Virus record (IMG/VR): IMGVR_UViG_3300045107_000039
Span: 1 to 64,000 of that record
DNA from: a virus
DNA: 64,000 nucleotides
Strand: one strand, 5' to 3'
Within the stretch, counting starts at the first letter, position 1; every line of letters begins with the position of its first letter. Of this stretch, positions 1-7,707 are shown piece after piece. Under the pieces are notes generated by a model. It made no database searches, had not been told where the DNA came from, and saw only the letters and a list, made by a program, of their open reading frames with translations. The position numbers were made by a program, and so were the translations under genes.

Positions 1-698
1 GACGTATAGGTCATCAGCGTCCAGGGGTCGTTCACCAAAGCACCTGGGACGTAGATAGAAGTCGTGGCAGATAAACGCACGCCATTAATGTAGACACGCA
101 AGGTACCCTCAACAAACGGCGTACCAGCTGTGTTTACCTTGTAGTTAATGTAGTCCGGTTCGTTGAGATCAACGGGAACTGGTTCCTGATCGTAGTAGTG
201 CCGGTGAGCGGCTTCGACCGGGAACGTCAGATTTGCACTGATCTTGTTCGGGGACTCGACACTCCACGTTACCGTGTTGCTCGGCACGAGTCTCGCCGGA
301 CCATTATCTAATGTTACGACATCAACCCCGTTCTCGTCAAGCTGAATTTCCAAAGAAGTGTTAGTTGCCTCATCAGCCACCAACGCCAGCTTATCCGACT
401 CGGACCGCAACATCCGAACATAATCTACAGTGTCTTCGTGTTCTTCAATACTGTGAAGTGCCTCGTCAACGGCAGCCTTTTTCAAACTGCCGTTGGCATT
501 GATCGACTGATTGAGCCGATTCGCTATGCTCCCTTGTGTGCCAATCGCGTCCCGAATCTGCTCGATTACATTATCTAACGACAGATTAATGAGATTCTGT
601 CGCCGCAAAATATTCTTTAACGGAATGTTGTCAAACTCAAAGTGGTACGGATCAGTCGGGTTATACAGCGGGACTGTGATTAGCTCAATACGAGGCAT
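1..698 (-). CDS. Virion structural protein, N-terminal part (runs off left edge)
   Basis: Open frame from an ATG at 698 through the left edge, so only the first 232 residues are seen. The protein begins MPRIELITVPLYNPTDPYHF. A helical stretch follows (about residues 25-90: LINLSLDNVIEQIRDAIG and a charged run resembling a coiled coil), then a beta-rich part with YINGVRL-like strands near the edge. I do not recognise a family. It is the most downstream member visible of the minus-strand tail block, next to baseplate genes, so a tail-fibre, baseplate-periphery or adhesin role is the reasonable inference. Confidence 0.6.
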   Translation of the reverse strand, partial: MPRIELITVPLYNPTDPYHFEFDNIPLKNILRRQNLINLSLDNVIEQIRDAIGTQGSIANRLNQSINANGSLKKAAVDEALHSIEEHEDTVDYVRMLRSESDKLALVADEATNTSLEIQLDENGVDVVTLDNGPARLVPSNTVTWSVESPNKISANLTFPVEAAHRHYYDQEPVPVDLNEPDYINYKVNTAGTPFVEGTLRVYINGVRLSATTSIYVPGALVNDPWTLMTYT

Positions 699-708
699 TC
701 TTCACCTT

Positions 709-957
709 TTACTCGATGGCGGGAGCCTTCACTACATGCACTTTGGCAACTTCTACCGGTCGGTAGGCTTCACCAAGTTTGGACAGCGGCTCTCCTTCTT
801 GGATATTTATTTCTCTCGGGGCATGTTCTGAAATCAAACGCATAATTAGGTGCCGCCCACTTTCGTGTTCCTTACAAGCCACGATGGTTGCGTAGCCCCG
901 CAGACCCAGGGCTTCCTCCAGCTTGTCGAAACCAATCATTACATGCGAAATGTCCAT
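709..957 (-). CDS. Small hypothetical protein
   Basis: 82 residues, ATG at 957, ending 10 bases before the next structural gene, so probably co-transcribed with it. It is mixed alpha/beta, without membrane segment, signal peptide or metal motif. The middle (YATIVACKEHESGRHLIMRL) looks like a compact alpha/beta fold, followed by an acidic, charged tail. No family recognised. It sits between the macro-domain gene and the left-edge structural gene. Confidence 0.55.
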   Translation of the reverse strand: MDISHVMIGFDKLEEALGLRGYATIVACKEHESGRHLIMRLISEHAPREINIQEGEPLSKLGEAYRPVEVAKVHVVKAPAIE

Positions 958-969
958 GTTCGTCCTTTC

Positions 970-1641
970 TTATTGTTCTAGTTCGTCTTCCCACCCGAGT
1001 TCCGGGTCTGGGTCGTTATCGGACATCTCCCAAGTGTTAGTTGCCCGAAGTCCAGTGTAGAGGTAGGTGTGGTGGTCGAGAACCTTCTTCCACTCCATCT
1101 CCGGGCGTTCGTTGTTGAACACCCAATCGTAAGCCGCACGCATCTGGAGTGCGCACTTCTCCGGGGATACCGCCCCGATGCCCGTCCCCAAGCCGGGGAA
1201 CGCCACGGAAGTCAGTAGCCCACGCTTTGCCATCTTGTCCGCCAGGAACAACGCCGCCCGAGTCGCCAGGAACACGTTCACCGTGTTGTCCGGCAGACGG
1301 GTCGGCACCCGCATCGTCGGGGCGGCGATCAAATACTTGAACACCGCATGGTCGGTCGGCACGATGGTCGCCTGCCCGATCAGCAACTCGCCGTTGAAAT
1401 CCTTGACGATGTGATCCTGCAAACGTTCCGAAACATGCCACCCGAGGGTTTCCGAGTACAACTCGTCGATCCCGCCGTCCATAAACCCGAAGCTGTTGGC
1501 CGGGCTGACCAGGGCGTCAACCTCCAGGTCGAGAATGGAGCCAATGCCCCGCTCGTACACCTGGACGTTCTCTACGCCCCTGAAGGCATTCTTCCAGGCG
1601 ATCCGCAGTTGCGGCTTGATGTCTGCTAAGTAAATCTTCAT
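970..1641 (-). CDS. Macro-domain protein (ADP-ribose binding or hydrolysing)
   Basis: 223 residues from the ATG at 1641; a longer in-frame extension to 1812 is rejected because it reads through the upstream gene in low-complexity Ser/Thr-rich translation. The macro fold is visible: VDALVSPANSFGFMDGGID (residues 41-59) matches the ADP-ribose-binding loop, usually NAAN-x-x-L-x-x-GGGVD, and GLGTGIG (150-156) matches the phosphate-binding loop. Macro domains bind or remove ADP-ribose from proteins, nucleic acids or metabolites. In a phage this could reverse host ADP-ribosylation defences or recycle NAD derivatives, but that role is inference. The gene lies inside the tail block, 7 bases after the preceding gene. 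Confidence 0.85.
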   Translation of the reverse strand: MKIYLADIKPQLRIAWKNAFRGVENVQVYERGIGSILDLEVDALVSPANSFGFMDGGIDELYSETLGWHVSERLQDHIVKDFNGELLIGQATIVPTDHAVFKYLIAAPTMRVPTRLPDNTVNVFLATRAALFLADKMAKRGLLTSVAFPGLGTGIGAVSPEKCALQMRAAYDWVFNNERPEMEWKKVLDHHTYLYTGLRATNTWEMSDNDPDPELGWEDELEQ

Positions 1642-1648
1642 CTTTCCT

Positions 1649-2092
1649 TCATTCAGTATAGAGGACGACGTTTGATCCGTTCCACCCGATCCCGAGCAGG
1701 ACGAATTCATCAACTTTCGAAGCCAACTCGTCGATGTACTCGGCGAGCTTGACACAGTATTCGGCGGTCCGCTGGGCCTCAAACTCAAGGTTGTATCCAC
1801 CATGACCGTCATACTGTAGTTCCGTAACGTTGAAAGGGTCTAGGTTGACGACGTGGCTCTTGGTCGGCGTCTCAACCAACTTGGATGTCACATTCTTAGC
1901 CTTCATCCCGCCGAACACCCGCCGCAGGATGGGGATGGACAACCGCTGGAACGCAGGCAGGAATTGACTCCGCTCGTTGTAGCCGATCTGGTTGGACAAC
2001 GCACAGGCCGTCGGCCTGACTTTCTCTTCCGGCAGGTTGGTCAACAGCCGAGTCTCATTCCACTTCGCAATCCATTCTTCAACAGTCTTCAT
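1649..2092 (-). CDS. Hypothetical protein in tail operon
   Basis: 147 residues, ATG at 2092. Predominantly helical at the N terminus (MKTVEEWIAKWNETRLL) with a mixed C-terminal part ending GIGWNGSNVVLYTE. No signal peptide, membrane span or known catalytic motif. Because it lies between a baseplate-associated gene and the macro-domain gene with spacings below 10 bases, it belongs to the same transcription unit. Function unknown. Confidence 0.6.
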   Translation of the reverse strand: MKTVEEWIAKWNETRLLTNLPEEKVRPTACALSNQIGYNERSQFLPAFQRLSIPILRRVFGGMKAKNVTSKLVETPTKSHVVNLDPFNVTELQYDGHGGYNLEFEAQRTAEYCVKLAEYIDELASKVDEFVLLGIGWNGSNVVLYTE

Positions 2093-2100
2093 GTTACCTT

Positions 2101-2577
2101 TTAGCTGTAAGAGATGTGCCAGTTCCAGGTGATCTGCATTTCCTCAGTCTTGCTCAAGTCCGGGAACGTCACCATGCTGTACAAGTCGCCGGTCGCCATC
2201 TGCAAGGCCATCTCGTTCAGGACGACGCCAACCGCCTCGTCGAACGTGATGACCGAGGTAAAGATGACCTGCGTCGGCACGTTGATGTCGATGTTTGCAA
2301 TCACCGGCTTCGACAGCCGGGTAACGCCGAACAACCCATTCCGGTCGGCGTTCACAAACTTCTTCACGCCGTTGAACGTCCCGCCGTCCCCGAACATCAT
2401 GCGGGTGACGTAGAACTCGAAGGCGTCCCCGACCTGATTGGCGAGGCCCAGGGCCAGGGCACGACGCCCACCACGAAGGATCGTGTTGGGGAAGTCGAAC
2501 CTCTCGCTCCGTCCGTCTTTGTAATCGATCACGCCAAAGACGTGACCGTATACATCTACTCTTGATTCAAGTTTCAT
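2101..2577 (-). CDS. Virion-associated protein of the baseplate cluster
   Basis: 158 residues, ATG at 2577 overlapping the stop of the upstream gene (ATGA). The sequence is almost all beta: KLESRVDVYGHVFGVIDYKD at the start, then alternating hydrophobic strands ending ITWNWHISYS. This pattern, and the position directly after the P2 gpI-like gene, fits a small baseplate or fibre-connector protein. It carries no enzymatic motif. Family assignment is by context only. Confidence 0.6.
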   Translation of the reverse strand: MKLESRVDVYGHVFGVIDYKDGRSERFDFPNTILRGGRRALALGLANQVGDAFEFYVTRMMFGDGGTFNGVKKFVNADRNGLFGVTRLSKPVIANIDINVPTQVIFTSVITFDEAVGVVLNEMALQMATGDLYSMVTFPDLSKTEEMQITWNWHISYS

Positions 2578-5500
2578 ACTTCTCCGGTGGACTTCTTGCC
2601 ACTCTTATACTCGATTGTGTAACTCACCTTCTCGCTCTGCTCGACCTTATCGAAGAAGCCGGTCGGCCGGGGTTCTTCCCCCGTGGCGAACGCCACCACT
2701 TCGGTATCCTCGGTGACGGTCGAGAAGGTTTCCCGCACCACCGTGTCACGCCCCCGCCGGTCGATCTGATCGAACACCATGAACGAGGTAGCGACGGGCG
2801 TCTCAACGAACTGGTGGATCGAGAAGTTGACGAGCGTCCCGCCCGCATCCAGCGTCATCCAGTCGTTCGACGGCCCGTCCAGCGTGATGTCCGTGGCGTT
2901 GATGGCGACGATCTTGTAGTAGTCGTCCCCGATCTTCACCAGAAAGTTCTCTTTGAACTGGCTGTTGTCAGTGATCTCGTCCTCGTCTTCCGGGCCGTTC
3001 TCGCCGTTCAGAATCCCCAACGAGTTCTCGTAGTCAACCGCCGTCTGGAGCTTCAACCCGGCGTAGCCGAAGAAGCCGATGTCATTCTCAACCAGCCGCC
3101 GCCGAATCTCGACGGTCGCCCCGCTGACATCACCATCAACATAGTCTTCGATGATGAATTCCTGATCGTCCAGCCCGCTCACCCGGTACTCGAAGTTGTT
3201 GTAGATGAACTTGTCGTTCACCTGCACGAACTCCCGGATGTCCACGATGGCCGTGTCGTTCAAGTCCACCCGACCGTACCGTTCGACTTCCAGACTGCCG
3301 TCCACGGCACTGCCCCGTGTCACGTCCGTGTCATCCAACAACTCGAACGTGATGCTCGAAGTGGCCGTCGTCGGCAGCGTCCGGTTCGGGTCGGCCAGGA
3401 TCAGCACGCCCTCGACGATTTCTTTAATCTCATACGGCGTGGCGTCATAGGCCGGGATCGACACCTTCCACGACCCGCCCGTGTAGTTCGGGGTGTTGTC
3501 CACGTCCCACAACGTCTTCACGCCGAGCGATACAAAGTCAACCGAGTCGGACGTGAAGCTGAACTTGTCGTCCTGGGTGATGATCGTCTGGCTGTTGTCG
3601 TAGGTGATGTTAGACAACTGGAAGGTGAACATGGCCTCGTTGATCGGCTCGCTCACCCCGCCGTCCACCGTCGCCGTCTCCATGATCGGATTGCTGATTG
3701 TGTACGACCCGGCGTTCGACGACGGGGACAGTACCTCGAAGACGTGTTTCGCTAGGTTCAACCCGATCTTCTGAAGGTTCACGTTCGGCGTGACGACCGC
3801 AATCCGTGGGTTGTAGCCAATACCGGAAGTTTCACTAACAACAAGCGTGTTCTCGGCCAGGGCGTCACGGGCCACGCCGAGAGTTTCCAGGTTCCAGCCG
3901 TCCGGCATGATGCGGGTGAAGAATGGGTTGGAGTTACCCGACAGAACGATGTCTGTGACACGGTAGGTCACGAGGCATTCGATGGTTTCCACCGGCGGCG
4001 GCACGAACTCGTTGACCGAGCCGTAGAAGTTGATGCGGTGAACCTGGGCGTGGAACGGCGTGTACTCCCGGATGATGTCCCGGACTTCGCTCAGCCGGTC
4101 GTCGCTCAGCGACTCCACCGACACGTCGATGTTAAACTTGCTGCCGATACACGCCCCGCACGGGTCGGTGAACGACTTGTCAATCAAACACGGGTCGCCC
4201 GTCTCACGGGTCGAACCGTTATATTCTTCCATGTTATAGACGTTTTCGGAGTACGGGAATTCCGTGCGAATCCACCCGAACACCAACGCCTCGTGGAACG
4301 GGTGGCGGACCGGGACGACCACGCTGAACAGCGGGTCATCTTCCTCAATCACTCTCACGTTCCAGTTCTTCGGCGGGAACTCCTGGTCTACCTCGTCCCG
4401 CTCGTCGGCCAACTCCAGAGAACGGATGTAGTTCTCGATGGACTGCTGCCCGGCCGGGACTTCCTTGTACTTGTACATCACTTTGATGATGTCGCCTTCG
4501 AACAGGCTGATCGGGTTCGACGACAGTTCGTCCCCAACCCAGGTCATCCGGGTGGCGAAGTTGCAATCGGTATCCTCGAAGATCACGCAGTCGCTCTGCA
4601 CTTCTTGGTAAACGCCGTCGCCCTCCCGCCGAATCCACAGGCCGAAGTTGTCCGGGTCAACCGGCAGTGCCCGCTTGCTCAGGGTGAACACCGGGCTGTC
4701 TTTAACACGGAACGACTCCACCCAGGTGTAAGGCGAAACCACCTGCCACAGTTGAGTCAGTTTTTCGAGCTTCATCCCCGCCTGGGCGAACGCATCCCGC
4801 AAGCCCTGGAGCGTCCCCTTCTTCTTGAACAGGGTGATCGCCTCCTTGATCTGACGCCGCCACAGGGTCGGGTCGTCGGACTTCAGCTTGAGGTTGAACA
4901 GGTTCGACAGGTAGATCAACAGGCTCTCATGGAGGGCGTTGGCGTCGTACAGGTCGATGATCTGGTTCGCCAAGTCTTCCAGGTACTTGAAGCCCTTCGC
5001 CACCGCCCGGTTGAGCTTGTCGGTCGTCTCGGGCGTGATGTCCTTGTCCGCCAGATAGTTCTTGTACATCTCCGGCAGGTAGCGTTCTAACAGAACCTCG
5101 TACTTCTCTTCCGGGGTGATGTGGGACGGGATGGTGATGACGGCCCGAGGGTCGCCCAACATACTGAATGATTCGTGTGCGGAAAGGCTGTCACCCGCTG
5201 GCAGTGGGGTCCACGTCCAACAGATGAAGTAGTCGCCTTCCCGCACGGAGCCGTTGGGCATCCACTTAAATCGGAACCGGCCGAACTGAGGGTTCCCATC
5301 CTCATCTTCAGTGACGTGTTCGATTTGGGCGTTGGCCTCGTCAGACGAGAGCCACGCCGGGTTAAGTGGAGTCCCAACGGTTTCTACCGGCACGGCATCC
5401 TTGAAGAAGAACTGGTTCCGTTGAGCTTTCGACTCCAATTCGTTTCTTAGCTGCTGGGCAGCGAAAATGTTCGCCGGGGTAGGTGCGGTACACGCCAACT

Positions 5501-5720
5501 GCTCGGCCGCAAGGGTCTGAGACAGGAGCGTGTCGTTGTATTTTACTTGTTCGTATTCGCCGAAGTTGTTGCCGAGGAAGTTCCGCTCGACGTAGTAGAC
5601 CACCAGCCGATCCACCTTGTACGGATCGGACGTGAGGCACCCTTCTGCGTCGGGAGTTGTAAAATCGAAGACAACCGTGTCGGTTACTCTTGGATTGTCA
5701 TTGTAGTTCTTCTCAGCCAT
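2574..5720 (-). CDS. Large baseplate protein with P2 gpI-like domain
   Basis: About 1048 residues. The ATG at 5720 follows GAG-containing sequence; an in-frame GTG at 5726 overlaps the upstream stop and is an alternative. Residues about 205-345 (YLPEMYKNYLADKDI, then helices including LWRRQIKEAITLFKKKGT and LRDAFAQAGMKLEKL) match the phage tail protein I / gp7-type wedge domain that links the baseplate wedge to fibres. The rest is beta-rich with repeated strand-turn units (about 560-1040), probably domains displayed on the baseplate. The gene directly follows the gpJ-like wedge gene, the usual J-I order in contractile tails. It is much longer than P2 gpI (about 175 residues), so the extra domains are an extension. 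Confidence 0.85.
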   Translation of the reverse strand: MAEKNYNDNPRVTDTVVFDFTTPDAEGCLTSDPYKVDRLVVYYVERNFLGNNFGEYEQVKYNDTLLSQTLAAEQLACTAPTPANIFAAQQLRNELESKAQRNQFFFKDAVPVETVGTPLNPAWLSSDEANAQIEHVTEDEDGNPQFGRFRFKWMPNGSVREGDYFICWTWTPLPAGDSLSAHESFSMLGDPRAVITIPSHITPEEKYEVLLERYLPEMYKNYLADKDITPETTDKLNRAVAKGFKYLEDLANQIIDLYDANALHESLLIYLSNLFNLKLKSDDPTLWRRQIKEAITLFKKKGTLQGLRDAFAQAGMKLEKLTQLWQVVSPYTWVESFRVKDSPVFTLSKRALPVDPDNFGLWIRREGDGVYQEVQSDCVIFEDTDCNFATRMTWVGDELSSNPISLFEGDIIKVMYKYKEVPAGQQSIENYIRSLELADERDEVDQEFPPKNWNVRVIEEDDPLFSVVVPVRHPFHEALVFGWIRTEFPYSENVYNMEEYNGSTRETGDPCLIDKSFTDPCGACIGSKFNIDVSVESLSDDRLSEVRDIIREYTPFHAQVHRINFYGSVNEFVPPPVETIECLVTYRVTDIVLSGNSNPFFTRIMPDGWNLETLGVARDALAENTLVVSETSGIGYNPRIAVVTPNVNLQKIGLNLAKHVFEVLSPSSNAGSYTISNPIMETATVDGGVSEPINEAMFTFQLSNITYDNSQTIITQDDKFSFTSDSVDFVSLGVKTLWDVDNTPNYTGGSWKVSIPAYDATPYEIKEIVEGVLILADPNRTLPTTATSSITFELLDDTDVTRGSAVDGSLEVERYGRVDLNDTAIVDIREFVQVNDKFIYNNFEYRVSGLDDQEFIIEDYVDGDVSGATVEIRRRLVENDIGFFGYAGLKLQTAVDYENSLGILNGENGPEDEDEITDNSQFKENFLVKIGDDYYKIVAINATDITLDGPSNDWMTLDAGGTLVNFSIHQFVETPVATSFMVFDQIDRRGRDTVVRETFSTVTEDTEVVAFATGEEPRPTGFFDKVEQSEKVSYTIEYKSGKKSTGEV

Positions 5721-5722
5721 TC

Positions 5723-7276
5723 TCACTCGTAGATGAAGTTAACTTCGACCACCTGGGGACGGATGATTTGGTAGAACTGAGCCACCACCAACTGCCCGGA
5801 GTTGTCCTCGTCGTCCGTCACGAGGTTCACGTCCACCGTCCTGATCTCTTTGATGTCGGACACTTCCTTCACAATGTCAATGGCCTTCAGCGATTGGCTG
5901 TAGTCCCAATTGTTCAGTGAGAAGAACGTCACCAGCCGGTTCGTCACCCGCTGCTTAAACTCGTCCTCGAACTTCTTATAGAACTTGTCCATCGTCAGGT
6001 CGATCTGCACGTCAACCTCGATGACCGACCCGTCCTTGATGCAGACGTAATCGGTGAACATCTTGACTTCACTGAGGGCATCGCTCAACGCCCGCTTCAG
6101 TTCGTTCCCGGCCTCGACCAACTGGTCTTCCTCGGATCGGGCCAGAACGTAGATGTCAACGATGTTCGCCGCACACCCGTAGTTTCTCAACACCGCCGTC
6201 GCCTTGCCGATCTGGCCGTTGTACGGCGTCACGAACTGGTTGGCGAACGTCTGGTAGTCGTCGCCCGTCACGCAGCGGTTCTGCGTTCTGAGGTACGGCG
6301 GCAGCTTTCTCTTAATGTCTTCGATGCCGTCGCCAGCGTACCCGAACTCACCCTTAGTATAGTTTCGGAACGTCACCGGGATACGCAAATCGAACCCAGG
6401 AAGGACGAAGTTTCTCTGCAATTCCACCGATCCGGTCACGATGTTACCGGCCACGCCACCGCCCGTCCGGTACAGAATCCGAATCTCGGAGTTGTTAGAC
6501 GGGATCATACCCGCCCGGTTGTTTCCAAACAAGATGAATGCGTTGTAATCCGGGTCATATTCCACCCGGAACTCCCGCCGGGGTTGCGAATCGGTGAAGT
6601 AATCCACCTGCTCCCACGGCACCCCGTCAACGTACACCCGGATCGAGTTCCAGATCACCGGGCCGAAGCCCAACTGGTAGAACTGGTTGATCGACCCGTC
6701 GCCCCGTTCGATCTGCTCACGGGTCTGCCCCTCGACGCCCACGATGGACGTGTTAATGAAGCTCCCGGCCGGGATGATGATCGGCTCGTTAAAGATCGGG
6801 TTGTTGTTGCTGTCGGCGGCGAAAAGCTCGATGGTCCGGGCACCGACTTCGGTCGTGATGTCGATGGCTACCGGCACGTCGATGGTCAGGTCCGTTTCGA
6901 GAACCTGGGTGGACGTGGCGCTCCACAAGCTCCGGGCCGCAATCGGCGGGGTCGGCTTGAACCCGACGAGTTGCGACAGGCGGAAGGCGTTGTCGGTTTC
7001 ACTGACGGTATCGATGAAGATTTCGTTTGCGATCTGGTCGATCTTGAACGAGAGCGTGTCTGCGATATACGCCCAATTCTCGATCAACATGATGGCGATG
7101 GACGACTCAACGAAGTCATTGAAATCGTCCGCAAACTTCTCCTTGATGTAGTCCACAAGGCGTGCCTTCATCGACCAGAAGTCCTGGTTGGTGTAGTTGA
7201 TGGACACCAAGTTCGGATTCTTGATTAACCTACTCTGGTCGTAAGGTACGACTACTACCGGACATCCTGCTTGCAT
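5723..7276 (-). CDS. Baseplate J-like (gp6-type) wedge protein
   Basis: 517 residues, ATG at 7276. The N terminus (NYTNQDFWSMKARLVDYIKE, then a helix FNDFVESSIAIMLIENWAYI and LSQLVGFKP) is the hallmark of J-like/gp6 wedge proteins. Later parts contain VYVDGVPWEQV, IRILYRTGGGVAGN and PPYLRTQNRCVTGDDYQTFA, also typical of the family. It forms the ring that triggers sheath contraction and interlocks with the gp25-like protein encoded immediately upstream (1-base overlap). Length fits the family. High confidence from fold-specific motifs and order. Confidence 0.92.
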   Translation of the reverse strand: MQAGCPVVVVPYDQSRLIKNPNLVSINYTNQDFWSMKARLVDYIKEKFADDFNDFVESSIAIMLIENWAYIADTLSFKIDQIANEIFIDTVSETDNAFRLSQLVGFKPTPPIAARSLWSATSTQVLETDLTIDVPVAIDITTEVGARTIELFAADSNNNPIFNEPIIIPAGSFINTSIVGVEGQTREQIERGDGSINQFYQLGFGPVIWNSIRVYVDGVPWEQVDYFTDSQPRREFRVEYDPDYNAFILFGNNRAGMIPSNNSEIRILYRTGGGVAGNIVTGSVELQRNFVLPGFDLRIPVTFRNYTKGEFGYAGDGIEDIKRKLPPYLRTQNRCVTGDDYQTFANQFVTPYNGQIGKATAVLRNYGCAANIVDIYVLARSEEDQLVEAGNELKRALSDALSEVKMFTDYVCIKDGSVIEVDVQIDLTMDKFYKKFEDEFKQRVTNRLVTFFSLNNWDYSQSLKAIDIVKEVSDIKEIRTVDVNLVTDDEDNSGQLVVAQFYQIIRPQVVEVNFIYE

Positions 7277-7707
7277 TAGACGCTCCCTAGTGGCACTTCG
7301 AGTTTCAATTCCTGCACTTCCGTAATGTTCTGCGGGTCGTAGAACAATATCTTGATCGACAAGACGTGCGGCGTGTCTTCACGGGGGTCGTCCGGGGCGA
7401 GGTCGCCGATATCGACGACCGAACTCACCTGAACCTGTTGCAGAACAACCCGTGGCTCCCATTTAGTAATAGCTTCGGCGATCATGTTCCGGGCCTGAAT
7501 CTCCAGCCCAACGTCGTTCGGCTCGAAGATCAGCTTCCGCAACGGCACACCGTAGTCAGCCAACATCACCCGCTCGCCGGGGTTGGTGAGCAGGAGTTGG
7601 AGCATGTCGGCCTTGATCTGGTCAACGCCGTTCTTCTGGGCCATGATGCCCCGAGGCGTCTTCATCAACGGGTACTGGCACCCGATGAACTTCGGTTTCG
7701 TTGTCAT
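7276..7707 (-). CDS. gp25/GPW-type baseplate wedge protein
   Basis: 143 residues, ATG at 7707 overlapping the upstream stop. The segment KADMLQLLLTNPGERVMLAD, followed by YGVPLRKLIFEP and helices ending in EAITKWEPRVVL, is diagnostic of the gp25/lysozyme-like wedge family, including the NPGER motif that forms the conserved core of the sheath initiator. It joins the gpJ-like wedge to the tail sheath. It lies between spike and wedge genes, the common order in contractile systems. Confidence 0.93.
   Translation of the reverse strand: MTTKPKFIGCQYPLMKTPRGIMAQKNGVDQIKADMLQLLLTNPGERVMLADYGVPLRKLIFEPNDVGLEIQARNMIAEAITKWEPRVVLQQVQVSSVVDIGDLAPDDPREDTPHVLSIKILFYDPQNITEVQELKLEVPLGSV

Noticed and set aside
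970-1812. 280-codon version of the macro-domain gene
   Set aside because: The extra 57 codons overlap a well-supported gene in another frame and encode a Ser/Thr-rich run, typical of shadow frames.
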